NCBI GenBank assembly: GCA_043228905.1
Contig: JBHGNT010000002.1
Span: 10,850,001-10,914,000, forward strand
Reading direction: 5' to 3'
Source: Azolla caroliniana
Taxonomy: Eukaryota > Polypodiophyta
DNA length: 64,000 bases
The notes below the pieces were generated by a model. It was not told where the DNA came from, ran no database searches, and saw nothing but the letters and a program-made list of their open reading frames with translations. Positions 46,063 through 59,038 of the stretch are shown piece after piece. The translations under genes were made by a program, and so were the position numbers. Within the stretch, counting starts at the first letter, position 1, and each line of letters starts with the position of its first letter.

Positions 46063-48968
46063 TTAGTTGTCCGTTGGTCCTATCGGACCCTTACCGGCCT
46101 CATTACGGTTTGCCGTCGCCTCATTCTCCCCTGTTACCGGCTTGCCGTCTCCTTTGTCTTGGTGGTTGTCGTTCCCCTCACAGGTTGTCGTTTCCTCACC
46201 GGTGTCGGTCCTTTGCTCAAATGGGTTCTTGGGCATTGGTCCTCTATATGGCTTCAATCGGAATTCGTTGACCCATTTGCCTAGCACATCGCCGGCAAGT
46301 GTCCCTAACTGGTAGGACCCATTATACTCACGTGTCAGCCAATACGGGCCGGTCCATCTAAACCGTAGTTTACCCGACATCTTGTCCATGTGGGTCTGAA
46401 ATACTAACACTAGCTTGCCGATTGCGAACATTTTTTCATTTCCTTTCCTGTGCCAGTCGACAAATGCTTTCCATCACCGTTGTTCCAATTCTAAGTGCAG
46501 GATGTTTCCCAGTCGTTGTTCCTCGAGTTCACATAGCGCTATTAACCATATTGCCTCCGACTCCTTCTCGTTCAGCCGTTCCCGTAACTGGATCCGTAAG
46601 CTGGGTACTTGGAATTCCACCGGCATTACCGCCTCTAGTCCGAACGCTAACCAGAATGGTGTTGTTCGGATGCTCGTTTTATATGCTGTCCGGTATGCCC
46701 AAAGTGCGCTATGTAGCTTGGTATCCCAATCCGTTCGGTTTTCGTTGACTATCTTCCGGAGGATATTCTGGAGCGTTTTGTTCGTCGATTCAGCTAACCC
46801 GTTTGCTTGCGGATAGTATGGTGTGCTCCGTTTATGGACAACGGCATAGAATGTCATCAGGCTTTCAACTACTTGGCCGCGAAGGTGCCCCCCTTGGTCG
46901 CTTATTAATTCGATTGGGCATCCGTAACGGCACCAGATGTATTTATATAGAAATTTTGCCGTTGACGCAGCGGTGTTGTCTCTTAAGGCTTTGGCCTCCA
47001 CCCATTTGGTGCAGTAATCCGTCGCGACGATGATGTACCGATTACCTATTCTCATTGCCAGTGGTTTGAACGGTCCAACAAAGTCCAGCCCCCACTTCTG
47101 GAATGGTTCGAGTGGTAGTACAGGCTGGTGTGGCATCCGAGCCTGCTCCGTTGGCTGGCCCATTCCCTGGCATAGGTCACATTCTTTTGCGTACCGTACA
47201 ACATCTCTTAATGTAGTTGGCCACCATAGGCCCAATTTGCCATATTCTCCTGGCTGTCGCATCTCCGGCATAGTGACCTTCGGCAACTCCGCAGTGGGCT
47301 TCCCTCAGTATGAGGTCCTTTTCATCGCTGCACACAGCCCATCTCCATATGCCGTCCGCGCCCTTATGGTAAAGTGTGTCTCGCAGTAAGCAGAAATGTC
47401 GGCTCTGCACTGCCAGGCGTTCCTTTCGTCCCGGTTCATCTCTTCCGGAGGCAGTCCTATGCTCAGAAATTGGTGCATATTTGTGAGCCACTTGTCTTCC
47501 TGTGCCACCGTCTCATCTACTGCCATTTCCGTAGTGACTCGAAACAGCTCCGCATCCGGAAACTCGTCCGCTACTCCGTCGCCCGTCTCTCCGGACTCTA
47601 ATCGGCTTAAATAATCCGCTACGACATGCTGTATACCGGGTCGGTGGAATATTTCAAACTCGAATTCCTGTAACAATAAGGTCTACCGAGCCAATTTACC
47701 GGTGAATGACGCCTTGGACACCAGGTAGAGGAGTGCCGAATGATCTACATGGAAGGAAAACTTCCTTCCCAATAAATAATGCCGAAACTTTGTCACACTG
47801 TAGATCATCCCTAGAGCTTCCCGTTCTGTGGTAGATTAGTTCCATTCCGCTTGGGAAAGCTTTCGGCTGGCATAGTACACTGGCCGGTACCACTTTGGCT
47901 CCGTAAGTTGCATCAGTACGCTTCCGATTGCGATGTCGGAGGCGTCCACGAACACATGAAATTCATTACTCCAATCCGAAAGCTGCACAACCGGTGCTTG
48001 CGACAATAGTACCTTGAGGGCCCTATACGTCCTATCCTCGGTGTTGGTCCACTGGAATGGTGTCCGATGTACGGCGACATCCAACGGTGTAGCCAGGTCG
48101 GCCAAGTATCGGAGCATCCGGCTGTGCCACCGGATTTGGCCTAAGAACCGGCTCAATGTTGTTGTCGTTGCCGGTGCCGGTGCTTCTAATATGGCTTTGA
48201 CTTTGTCTGGGTCAACTGCAATGCCTTCCTGGCTCACAATATGTCCTAGTAAGGTTCCATTGGACACGCCAAATACACACTTCGCCGGATTCAAGCTTAG
48301 CCGGTACGCTCTACACTTTTCTAGACAGAGACGGAGGTGCTGAAAATGGTCCTCCTCCCGGCTATAGACGGCAAAATCATCAAGGAAAACCTGCATAAAA
48401 GCCGGGATATATTCACCAAAGATTTCCATGATGATTCGTTGAAATGTTGTCGGTGCCATTTTGAGTCCGAACATCATCACCACGGCTACAAACACCCCCC
48501 ATTCGGTGACGAAAGCCGTTTTCTCTTGGTCATCAGGGTGCATCCGGATCTGATTATACCCGCTGAATCCGTCTAGAAAGCTATAGACCTCATGGCCGGC
48601 GACGGCATCCAACACACCATTTGTGAACGGAAGTGGAAACGCATCCGTTACCGTAGCCGCATTGAGTTTCTGGTAGTCCACACAAACTCGAATTTTTCCG
48701 TTCTTCTTCGGTACGACTACGATCGGGCTCAGCCATGTTGCTTTCTTTACCGGACGGATAAAGCCCACTCTTAGAAGTTTGTCAATTTCCTCCTTGACTT
48801 TGGCTGCATAATTGGGATTCATCCGGTACCGTCTTTGTGCCACTGGTTTTGCGTCCTTGCTCAAGTGAATCTGATGCTGGTATAACTGAGGGTCGAGCCC
48901 TCGCATGTCTTCGTTGACCAGGCGAACACGTCGCGAAATTCCGTGAGAAGTGTGATCATCGCTGTTTT
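46063..48968 (-). pseudogene. Element M pol: RT, RNase H and integrase, decayed
   Basis: From 48968 leftward it reads KTAMITLLTEFRDVFAWS, one lost base near 48917, then GLDPQLYQHQIHLSKDAKPV and a full RT with FLDDFAVYSR. RNase H carries VFVDASDIAIGSV. A stop near 47835, a break near 47690 and a break near 47300 follow. Integrase has LDFVGPFKPLAMRIG, ISDQGGHL and NGLAESTNK. The tail (KLRFRWTGPYWLTREYNGSY) runs to the stop at 46063. The RT catalytic residues are intact, unlike K. Upstream protease and most of gag are lost at the junction with N. Confidence 0.88.
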
Positions 48969-51900
48969 GCCTCGCCGAACGGCAAAGACGGCGTGAGACT
49001 TTCCAGCAAGCAGCGCACGAAATTCGCTTGGATCGTTCGTTCTCCAACGAGATCCGGAGAGTCGCGGAGGAATCTCTTCGGTTACAGCAAACTCGCGACC
49101 AGGACGACGGAAGCAGTCTAAGTAGTCTCCGGGAAACCGAACGCCTCCTCGAGGCGCTGGCAAGCGGAGAAAACGAGGCAGAAGCCTTTTCAGCCTACGA
49201 ATCGGATTCCGAAGGGGGATACAGCGTGCACACGAACTACCGAAGCAGCAACGATAACCCCGGCGGCCCGGAGGACGACGGGTCGAATACCGTGCCGACT
49301 CCAGAACCGGAACTGCTCGACGAGGGCTATCCGGAACCGCAAACGGAAACCGGCAACCCACCAACACTGGAAGTGGAAGAAGCAAAGCCACCGACACCAA
49401 TGAAAGAGCCGGCGAAGGTACCGGAAGACGAGCCGGTGAAAGAACCGGAAAAAGAACCGGAAGAGGAACCGGAAAAAGCACCGGCAAAAGAACCGGAAGT
49501 GGAACCGGAGAGAAAACCGGAAAGATATCAACAAACGCCACTAAACCGCGGCCTAATACTGGACGACGACATGCCGTTCCAATACTCAAAGTATCGCGAT
49601 GATCCGGACGCGGAAGCGCATGTTCATGCCTTCGAGCAGACATGGGAAGCAAATCACACGTCCCAGCGAATGACACCGGAGGAAGAAGAACGCTCGAAGA
49701 TAGCGGAATTCGGGGTCATGTTGGAAGGACCAACGACACGATGGCGGCGGACGCAGGACCCGGCGACCATCACAACCTTTGCAGAATTAAAAGCAAAATT
49801 CTTGCATTTTTTCCACAGGGAGGTCGACCAGACGACAATGGTGGGCCTGTTTTATACAATCCGACAGGAGGCAGGGGCAAGCATTCCCCAATTCGTCATC
49901 CGTTTCCAACGAATGCATAGCCAGCTTGCCCGTACACCCCCGGAGGAGGAATTACGGACGATATTTTTAAACGCACTCCGGGAACCGTTACGCACGGTGT
50001 GTACGGTGATCGACTTTCGAGGAAGCACCATTGACCAGGTCATTGACCGAGTCAGAGAAATGGAAAAATCAAGCTCATGGCTTACACTGGGAGCACTGCA
50101 ACGGGCGTTACCCACAGATGAAGATCTCCGGTTCCGGCAGGCAATTCAATGCACAATCTGCTTGAATGCCGGACACTCGGCAGTAGAGTGCACCATGCGA
50201 ACCCAGTGTGTGATTTGTCAATCCAAGAGTCATACAACGGACCGGTGCGAGTATAACCTGTTAAACCGACAAGCACCACCCGTCCGACGGATCGAACCAA
50301 GAAGCAGCCGAGACGAAGATGAAGATCGTTGGCAAAGAATGAACTGGTACCGACCGGCACAGGATGTCCGGTACGGAGACAGACAAGAGAATGATGGCCG
50401 GTACGGGGATCGGCATGATAACTATGACCGGTATGAGCGATCGGACTGTTATCGGGAGTCCAACAGACGACACAAGCAATACGACAGAGACCATTCCCCT
50501 GGTTACCGAAGGCACCAGGAGGACTACGGCCGATTTTACGATCCACCACGACAGGACTACCGAAATAAAAATAAGAATAATAAGAAACGTAATTTCAAGA
50601 AAGGTGGTCACACGAGGGACCCGGAACATGGAACCCCAAGGAGCCAACCGGCACAGAACGCACCACTCACTACGGGACCGACTCCGGCTACCAGCAATGC
50701 TGAATCCAGCAATACCCGTAAAGAGTACTGCTACTACTGCAAGCAGGAAGGCCACTACAGTAACCAGTGCCCGGCAAAGAGCTACGATAAACGACCAGCA
50801 GTTAATATGGTGGTTCCGGAAGTGGCGGATGTACAGCAAGTAACCACACGGTCGAAAGGCATGGCCAAAGAGTGGGAAACACAAGAGGCCACACGAAAAC
50901 AGGCGACGGAATGGGTGAAGGAAGCCAATGAAAGGAACGTCGCGGACGCGGAACGGCAAAAGGCGAATACCATAGGGAGTGCCGGCAGTAGCCACGCAGA
51001 AAACGAGACATGGCAAGCACTGCAAGAATGTCAGATCACGTTCCCATTAGGAAGACTCTTGCAGCTCGTGCCGCGATTTACGGAAGGACTAAAAACGGTC
51101 ATGACAGACGGTATAGCCCCACTGGCACCAGTCCTTTTCTCGAATCCGGAGGAGGGACCGACGGTGGTGGACACTAGTAGTCCGGTGATTACAGCTATGG
51201 TCAAAGGGCACGAACTTCCCGGCACAGTAATCGATGGAGGTTCCGGGGTGAACGTAATAAGCCTCCGCACGTGTGATGCCTTGGGTATACATGAATGGGA
51301 GCCATGTCCGTTCTGGCTACGGATGGCGGATACGAGCTCTGTACGGCTGACGGGCTTAATACGGGAATTGGAAGTCACCATAGGAGGTCACACATTTCAC
51401 ATCTCGGCTGTAGTGCTGCAGCTACAGGCGCAAGGCGCGTACCCACTATTGCTGGGCAGACCATGGTTGAAAACAGCACACATCAAGCAAAATTGGCGGA
51501 AAAATATGATTACCTTTCGGCGCGGAAAAGCCAAGGTCCGGGTACCGACACAACCACGGACGAGCAACGGTAAGGAATGCACACCGCTGTATGCGGAATG
51601 CGTGAATATGCTTGAAGGGTTGGCAGACGACGAAGAAGCCCAGTACTTGGAGGAACACCCGAAGATCGTACCACTCTTCGAGATTGACGTAGCTGAAGCC
51701 GTAGCGCCATACTTGCCGCAGCGGGACGAAACCGAAGCCGAACCAGACAAAGATTCGATTCGGGAATTACGGCAAGCACAGGAAGCGTTGGAACAGGAAA
51801 TGGCCGTTTCCCAACGGGTAAAAACATCCCAGCTCGACGAAGTGAACCTAGGAAGCAAGGACGAATCAAAGCCGGTACACATTGCCAAAGAAATGAAGCC

Positions 51901-54796
51901 GGAAGATAAAACGGCGATGATCAAACTTCTCACGGAGTTTCGCGACGTATTCGCCTGGTCATACGAAGACATGCGAGGGCTGGACCCTCAATTATATCAG
52001 CATCAGATCCACTTAGGCAAGGACGCGAAACCAGTGGCGCAAAGACGTTACCGAATGAACCCCAACTACGCCGCCAAAGTGAAGGAGGAAATCGACAAAC
52101 TCCTAAGAGTGGGCTTCATCCGGCCGGTAAAGAATGCGACGTGGCTGAGCCCCATCATCGTCGTCCCAAAGAAGAACGGTAAAATCCGCGTGTGTGTAGA
52201 TTACAGGAAACTAAATGCAGCCACAATTACGGATGCATTCCCTCTTCCGTTCACGGATGGAGTACTGGATGCCGTCGCCGGCCATGAAGTTTATAGTTTT
52301 TTAGACGGGTTCAGCGGATACAATCAAATCCGGATGCACCCTGACGACCAGGAGAAGACAGCGTTCGTCACCGAATGGGGGGTGTTTGTGGCCGAAGTAA
52401 TGATGTTCGGCCTAAAAACGGCACCAGCAACTTTCCAGCGAATCATCATGGAGATCTTCGGCGAATACATTCCTGCCTTCATGCAGGTTTTCCTGGATGA
52501 TTTTGCAGTCTATAGCCGGGGAAAAGACCATTTGCAGCACCTACGGTTATGCCTTGAAAAGTGTAGGTGATACCGGCTAAGCTTAAACCCAGCAAAATGC
52601 ATCTTTGGGGTTTCAAGTGGAATCTTACTGGGACACATTGTAAGTAAGGAGGGCATTGCGGTCGACCCGGACAAAGTAAACGCGATACTAGGGGCACAGG
52701 CGCCGAAAACGGCCAAAGCACTAAGCCGATTCTTAGGACAGATCCGGTGGCACAGCCGGATGCTCCGTCACTTGGCTGACTTGGCTACACCATTACACGC
52801 CGCGGTACATCGGACACCGTTCCAATGGACGGATACGGAGGATAAGGCATACAATGCCCTGAAGGTACTTTTGTCGCAAGCACCCGTCGTGCAGCCTCCG
52901 GATTGGAGCAAGGAATTTCATGTGTTCATTGACGCTTCCGACATCGCTATCGGCAGCGCCTTAATGCAACTTATGGAGCCTAAATGGTACCGGCCGGTAT
53001 ATTACGCCAGCCGGAAGCTGTCCCAAGCGGAGAAGAACTATTCGACGACGGAACGGGAGGCCCTGGGCATGATCTACAGTGTAACAAAGTTTCGTCATTA
53101 CCTATTGGGAAGGAAGTTCTCCTTTCATGTGGATCACTCGGCGCTCCTGTACTTAGTGTCCAAGGCGTCCGTGACCGGTAAGTTGGCCCGTTGGACCTTG
53201 ATGTTGCAGGAGTTCGAATTCGAGATCTTCCACCGGCCCGGTATCCAGCATGCCGTAGCAGACTACCTGAGCCGGTTAGAGTCCGGAGAATCAGGCGACG
53301 GAGTATCGGATGAATTCTTGGACGCAGAGTTATTCCGTATCACCCTGGAAACGGCAGCGGACGACACGGTGGCATCAGAAGATAGGTGGCTAACAAACAT
53401 GCACCAGTTCCTAAGCACGGGCCTGCCACCGGAGGAGATGAACCGGGACGAGAGGAAACGACTGGCGGTGCAGAGCCGCAATTTCTGTTTGTTACGGGAC
53501 ACTCTCTACCACAAAGGAGCAGATGGAATATGGAGACGGGCAGTCCGTAGTGACGAGAAACAAGTAATCTTACGGGAAGCACACTGTGGGGTTGCCGGAG
53601 GACACTATGCCGGGGAAGCGACGGCAAGGAAAGTATGGCAGAGCGGCTTATGGTGGCCCACGACGTTAAAAGACGCCGTCAAGTACGCTAAGGAATGTGA
53701 CCTATGCCAACGAATGGGCCAGCCTACGGAGCAAGCACGGATGCCACACCAACCGGTACTTCCACTAGAGCCATTCCAGAAGTGGGGGTTGGATTTTGTC
53801 GGACCGTTCAAGCCACCGGCAATGAGAACGGGTAATCGTTATGTCATCGTGGCAACAGATTATTGCACTAAATGGGTGGAGGCTAAGGCCTTGAGAGACA
53901 ACACCGCGTCGTCCACAGCAAAATTCCTGTACGAGAACATTTGGTGCCGATATGGATGTCCGATTGAATTAATGAGCGACCAAGGAGGACACTTCCTAGG
54001 CCAGGTAGTTGAAAGCTTAACAACGTTCTATGCCGTGGTCCATAAACGGAGCACACCGTACTACCCACAAGCGAACGGGTTAGCAGAGTCCACCAACAAA
54101 ACGCTGCAGAACATTCTCCGCAAAATCGTCAATGAAAACCGGACAGACTGGGATACAAAGCTCCATAGCGCGCTATGGGCGTACCGAACGGCATACAAAA
54201 CAAGTATCCGGACAACGTCGTTCCGGTTAGCGTTCGGCTTAGAGGCGGTCATGCCGGTGGAATTTTAGGTACCAAGCTTACGGATCCAACTACGGGAACG
54301 GCTGAATGAAAAGGAGTCGGAGGAAATGCGGCTAGAAGCACTATGCCAACTGGAGGAGCAACGGCTGGCCAACATCCTACACATGGAACTGGAGCAACGA
54401 CGACGGAAAGCGCTCGTTGACCGTCACCGGAAAGGTAATGAGAAGATGTTCGAAATTGGAAAGCCGGTGCTAGTATTCCAAACGAGGATGGGCAAGATGC
54501 CGGGTAAACTCCGGTTTAGATGGACAGGCCCGTATTGGCTGACACGGGAATACAACGGGTCGTATCAGTTAGGGACACTTGCCGGTGAAGTGCTAGGCAA
54601 GTGGGTCAACGGATTTAGACTAAAGCCCTATAAAGGACCGATGCCAAAGAACCCGTTTATGCAGCCCACTGGCACTATACCGGGAACGGTACGGATGGAA
54701 GAAAAAGACGACGGGGAACCCGTAGCAGAGGCGAAGGAAGACACGGCAACCCGTAAGGAAAACGGTAAGGGTCCGAAGGGACCTACGGATGTGTAA
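48968..54796 (+). pseudogene. Element N gag-pol, 5'-truncated, two nonsense codons
   Basis: The frame is open from LAERQRRRETFQQAAHEI at the junction. Gag has a Glu/Pro/Lys repeat segment, a core (AHVHAFEQTWEANHTSQRM) and three CCHC knuckles (CTICLNAGHSAVEC, CVICQSKSHTTDRC, CYYCKQEGHYSNQC). Protease has IDGGSGVNVIS, and RT has the intact FLDDF. TGA at 52568-52570 interrupts RT just after EKCR, and TAG at 54266-54268 (a C-to-T change of a conserved Gln codon) interrupts the end of integrase. The frame is kept across both. RNase H and the integrase H-H-C-C and D-D-E residues are all present. It is the best-preserved gypsy pol in the window apart from its lost start. Confidence 0.93.
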
Positions 54797-55173
54797 GATC
54801 ACATACCGTCATTTAAAAAAAATAAAAATAAAAATAAATAAATAAATCATTAAAAATCGAGGTATGAACGGACGTGAAAGCAAGGAGCGAAAAGGTACGA
54901 AGTGGGCATTTAAGAGCCGCCACGCTACTTAATACTAAATTGGTACACGACGTGTGCATGCTCGAAAAAGGCGCCAAAATGCACAGAGAAGAAGCAGAAC
55001 GCATGGAGACCTTTTCATTTCGCGAGCCAAGAAGCACAGAAGCACCAAGGCGGTGGAAGCTTACCAAACGCGAACTTGCACTCAGAGAACCCCCACGTTC
55101 GGAACTCTCTATCTCTCGCTCTCACTCTCATCACCACTCTACCTCGCCATCTTTCCTCGACCTCGAAGCAGAC
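54797..55173 (+). promoter_or_regulatory. Spacer between pol and 3' gene of N
   Basis: An A-rich run at 54814-54849 is followed by GGGCATTTAAGAGCC at about 54903-54917, 265 bp before the ATG. The later part stays open in the frame of the 3' gene (from 54874), so an N-terminally longer protein is possible in N, but M does not keep that frame. Confidence 0.5.
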
Positions 55174-57842
55174 ATGGAACCACAAACGCTGTCGGAAGCG
55201 GCCAGGAAATGGCTCAGGCAACATGGACTGGATGGGTTCTTGACCATCATGGAGGCACCACCGCACAGAGAAGCCGACCGGGTCATCAAGGAGCTCGACA
55301 CGGAAGTCATCACCGGGGAAGCGATCCGTGCGCTAACAAGCCTTCCGGAGGGAGGTATCTTTCAGATCGATAGCCCAACCTCGGAGCAGCTCATCCGATA
55401 TTTCGGTGAGTACTCTCTAGCCGGCAAAGGCTATCGAACGCAGGGCGGCGAAGATCCGCTATTCAGGGAGATAGCTCGAGTGCTCCATGAGTACGGCCAC
55501 GTGTACCCCCGACCCCCTGTCATGCCAAAAAATCGGGCAGGGATGATCATAGCCACCTATGAAGGGACCAAGGTGGATTGGCCGGTGTTGATTGCAGACG
55601 GTTTGTGCGCGGCAATCGACATGGTACGAGGAAAGGACGGCAAGGAGGGCCGGAAGCTGTGGCATGCCGTAGCTCAGTGGATAACATTGCTCGTGCCGCC
55701 GGTCGAGACCGTCCAGCCAAAGAAGCGGCCAAGATTATCGGAAGGAAGCACCTCGAAACCCGCGTCTAAACGACAGCAGCTGCTGGCGTCGAAGGCGACG
55801 AAAGGGAAGAAACGGCTCCCAGAACCGGAGGAGGTGTCACCGGTCCGACCCGTTAAGATAACCATACGGCGACCGGGACAGAAGGAACCGGAACCCTTGA
55901 CGGCACAGAAACATGCCGTTACCCAGGAAGAGGAAACGGAGGAGCCAGAAGAGCACCTCCAACGACGGTCAAGAAGTAGGACCGCCGGGACAGCGGGGGA
56001 GCGTTCGTACCCGCAAGAGGAAGAAACGCCCCCAACTCAACCTGAGCAAACCACAAGGGAGGAACCGGAACCGGTGCGTATGGAACCGGCCTTGTCGACT
56101 TCTATAGAAGAAGTCATTCCAACGGCTCCGGAGACGGCGAGAACCGGAACTCAACAGCTGGCGATCCCAGCCAGCACACACGGCGGCCAAGGAGTAGAAC
56201 CAGAACGGCAGATGCAGGCACTCAGGCCAGAAAATTCCACAGTGAACGAGCCGACCCGACCAGTACAGCAGCAAGGCACCAGTAGCATGTGGCTACGGTG
56301 GGTAGGCGAGCAGATTGTCGGAGCGGTCGAGTACATAGAGGCGGAGGAGAGAGCGCACCACGAACGATTGCTCGTCACAACCGTAGATCTAGAGACGGCC
56401 CGGTCCAGAATCCGGAGCCTTGAACAAGACTTGGACAGGGTCACAAGGGAAATGGCTCAATTGGCTTTGACAACACGAGTCCAAGCACCGGTGACTCCGG
56501 GCAATGTACAGAATAAAGCGCCAGATCAACCTGTACATAGCAATCAGACACCGGCAACGGAAACCGTTCCGGAGAGAAATGCGGCACAAGCCCAAGAGCT
56601 TGCGGATTTAAAGGATGAGCTAGCTGCCCAAGAAGCGCTGAGGAGCCGCGAAAGAGAGTTGAAGACGGCAGCGGAGGCAGAACTCAAAAAGACTGCTGAG
56701 AATCTACGCCGGGCCGAGGAGAGCTTACGAAAAGGCCACCAAGCGTACGACCGGCTCAAGGAGGAAAAGGAGAAAATGCTGCAAGAGAAGGACAGGCTCC
56801 GGAGAAACGCCGAAACAGAAGTAGAGCGCCTGAAAGAGGAACTCCGGCAGCTAAAGGACCGGGAGGACCGGAACCATCGCCAGATCAACGGCAAACTCAA
56901 ACAAAAAACGGAGGAATTTGAGCACTTGCACCGGGAGTATAAACGGTTGCAAACGGAGCACAAGGAACGGACAGATGAGCTCCGACAAGCAGTTGATCGG
57001 ACCGCAACGGCATACGCTAAGGAACAAGCGGAAACCAGAAGACGGTTGGAAGAGGCGGAGAAGGTTCGGACAGAGCTCCTCAGGCAACAGCAGGCGGAAA
57101 AAGAAAGAGCGGCGGAGGTATTGCAGAGGCTGCAAACAACATATCAAGGGCAGCTGACGCGCTACAGAGAGCAGGCGGAGGATACGGCTAATCTCATTAA
57201 GCAGTTGAAGGAGGAACGACAAGTTGTGGAAAGTAGAGCGCAAATGGGAACAAGTCGCATCCAGGATATCATGCGGGCCTGGTTGAACCAGACCAAGAGC
57301 TTGATTGACAACGGTTCCGTCAAATGGTGGACCAAGTGGGCCACGAACGCGGCGGAATCCAATTGCTCCGGGCCGACGTAGAGAACCGGCGGAAGGAGGG
57401 AGATGATTGCTATATGCTGACTTCCGAAGACTTCACCGGCATAAGAGATGAGCTGGCCGAAGACTTTCAAGCCTTGGCAGAGGACCAACTAGAGCAAGTC
57501 CGGCAACTTGTAGCTCAGCTGGACGACGACAGGCTGGAGGCGCAGATCCAGTTTGAAAGCTACGAGAGGTCCCGGATCCGGGAAGAGAAAGCACGAGAAC
57601 CGATTACGGTCAACCTCAGTGATGAGGAACCGTTACTGGAAGGAGACCGGACCGGAAGCAGTCAAACGGGGATGCCGGAGTCAGAAAAACAAACGGAGGA
57701 GCCGCCTATAGAGCAGCCGGAGCAGCCTCAGTCCCAACCGCAACCACAGCAGCAACAGCAAGCACAGCAACAACAACCACAACCGGAAGAACAAGTGGAA
57801 ACTCTGGAACAAAGTATTTTGGACAATTTGGGTGAACAATGA
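55174..57842 (+). pseudogene. N 3' gene: about 890-residue coiled-coil protein, one frameshift
   Basis: This is the best copy of the extra gene. The start MEPQTLSEAARKWLRQHGLD was chosen because M and K start at the same place. Residues 1-170 form a conserved block with FGEYSLAGKGYRTQGGED, VYPRPPVMPKNRAGM and a Trp-rich end (KLWHAVAQWITLLVPP). A Lys/Arg-rich stretch and Pro/Glu linker follow (to about 370), then MWLRWVGEQIVGAVEYIEAE and a charged coiled coil of about 340 residues. One base is missing near 57359; in the other frame the protein goes on as LLRADVENRRKEGDD, RDELAEDFQALAEDQ, a Gln-rich tail and LEQSILDNLGEQ. No signal peptide, membrane helix or enzyme motif is seen. Function is unknown. 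Confidence 0.85.
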
Positions 57843-57869
57843 AGGGGCCGAGAAGGGTTCGACGTACAA

Positions 57870-57894
57870 GGTACTGTCCCACGGGCGTGCCATG
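57870..57894 (+). other. Conserved GC-rich motif next to 3' LTR of N
   Basis: GGTACTGTCCCACGGG then CGTGCCATG abuts the LTR. A more purine-rich run (57841-57857) lies about 40 bp upstream. Confidence 0.75.
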
Positions 57895-58313
57895 TGTTAC
57901 CGGCCGGCAAGGAGTCCAAAATACGGAGTGAAGGAATTAATTAAGTATGGTTGTAAATAAGCATAGTGTGGACGGACGGACTGGAAACGGTATGCCGTTC
58001 CAGATCCGGTCGGATCCCGAATAGGTGCGATAGGCACCGTTTTGTACTACGGGCCGGAAACCTATTTAAAGGCCCGGACCCCATTGTAATCGCAGCGGAT
58101 AATTAATAGAGCATATGGTGTTTATACTTCTGTGTTGATTTCCATTCTGTACTTACTGTTATATCTTACGCGTGTAATTAACTAAAGCACTCTAATCGTG
58201 TAACCTACGTAATTCGGTGTAATCGTTGAGTCTTAACCCTATGCCGTAATCACCCTTTGGTGAAGTGTCTCCGTGACACCTTGTGTTAGGCCTTGTCCGG
58301 TCAGAGAACAACA
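57895..58313 (+). repeat. 3' LTR of gypsy element N
   Basis: It is 419 bp, TGTTACCGGCCGG...GAGAACAACA, with TATTTAAA at 58063-58070 and ACGCGTGTAA shared with K. It is related to but clearly distinct from LTR M. Confidence 0.9.
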
Positions 58314-59008
58314 AATTCCGCTATCTTAGAGCGTTCCTCTTCCTCTGGGGTCAATCGCTGGGACACATGGTTTGCTTCCCATGTCTGTTCAAAGGCGTGA
58401 ATATGAGCTTCCGCGTCCGGATCATCTCTATACTTGGAGTATTGGAACGGCATGTCGTCGTCTGGTATCGGTGCGCGGGCTGGTGGTGTTGGTGGTCGTT
58501 CCTGGTTTTTCTCCGGTGTCGGTGGTCTTTCCTCTTCTTATGGTGATGGAGGCCTCTCCTCCTCGACTTCCGGTGTCGGAGGTCACTCTTCCTCTGCTGG
58601 TTCCGGAGGTTCCAGCCTTAGCACTTCCGGTTCCGGTGTTGGTAAGATGTCCGATCCTTCGTCCTCCGGTCCGCCCGGGGTTTCGTTGCTGCTACGGTAG
58701 TTCGTGTGCACGTTGTATTCCCCTTCGGAATCCGATTCATACGCTGAAAAGGCTTTTGCTTCGCCTTCTCCGCTTGCCAATGCCTGGAGAAGGGATTCGG
58801 TTTCCCGGAGGCTGCTTAGGCTGCTGCCGTCATCCGGGTGTGATGTTTGCTGTTATCAGAGGGACTCCGCTACTCTCCAGATTACGTTGGAAAACGAGCG
58901 ATCCGCTCTAATTTCCTGCGCTGCTTACTGGAAAGCCTCACGTCTCCTTTGCCTTTCGGCGAGGCATCGAGTTTGATCTGTAACCAGGTCGTGCGTTGAT
59001 CTAGTCAT
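58314..59008 (-). pseudogene. Element M gag, N-terminal part
   Basis: The start at 59008 gives MTRSTHDLVTDQTRC. It continues in broken frames through KAFSAYESDSEGEYNVHTNY, a Pro/Glu segment, MPFQYSKYRDDPDAEAH and ends at ERSKIAEF, where N is inserted. Stops occur near 58855 and 58540. The matching stretch of N is 48968-49712. Confidence 0.83.
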
Positions 59009-59038
59009 CCATTCGTGCCGTCGTTCGCTGCAAAAACA

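Larger units (their letters stand above)
48968..58313 (+). mobile_element. Gypsy retrotransposon N, 5'-truncated, nested in M
   Basis: N lies on the plus strand with gag-pol, spacer, 3' gene and 3' LTR. It lacks its 5' LTR, primer site and the first codons of gag. M's gag resumes directly after N's 3' LTR at 58314, so N inserted in M's gag, and a later deletion removed N's left end together with M's gag, protease and pre-RT part. N and M are close relatives of one family. Confidence 0.88.

Noticed and set aside
54874-55173. Start of the N 3' protein at 54874
   Set aside because: The frame is not kept in M, and all three copies share the later ATG region (MxxxxLSExAR).
55174-57842. Envelope gene in the 3' ORF
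   Set aside because: No signal peptide, no membrane helix and no cysteine pattern; the protein is charged and coiled-coil.
33330-57842. Host kinesin, myosin or plectin-like gene captured by the element
   Set aside because: Coiled coils give false similarity, and the N-domain has no motor or actin-binding motif that I can recognise.
58372-58911. 179-residue plus-strand frame
   Set aside because: It is a shadow of M gag on the minus strand.
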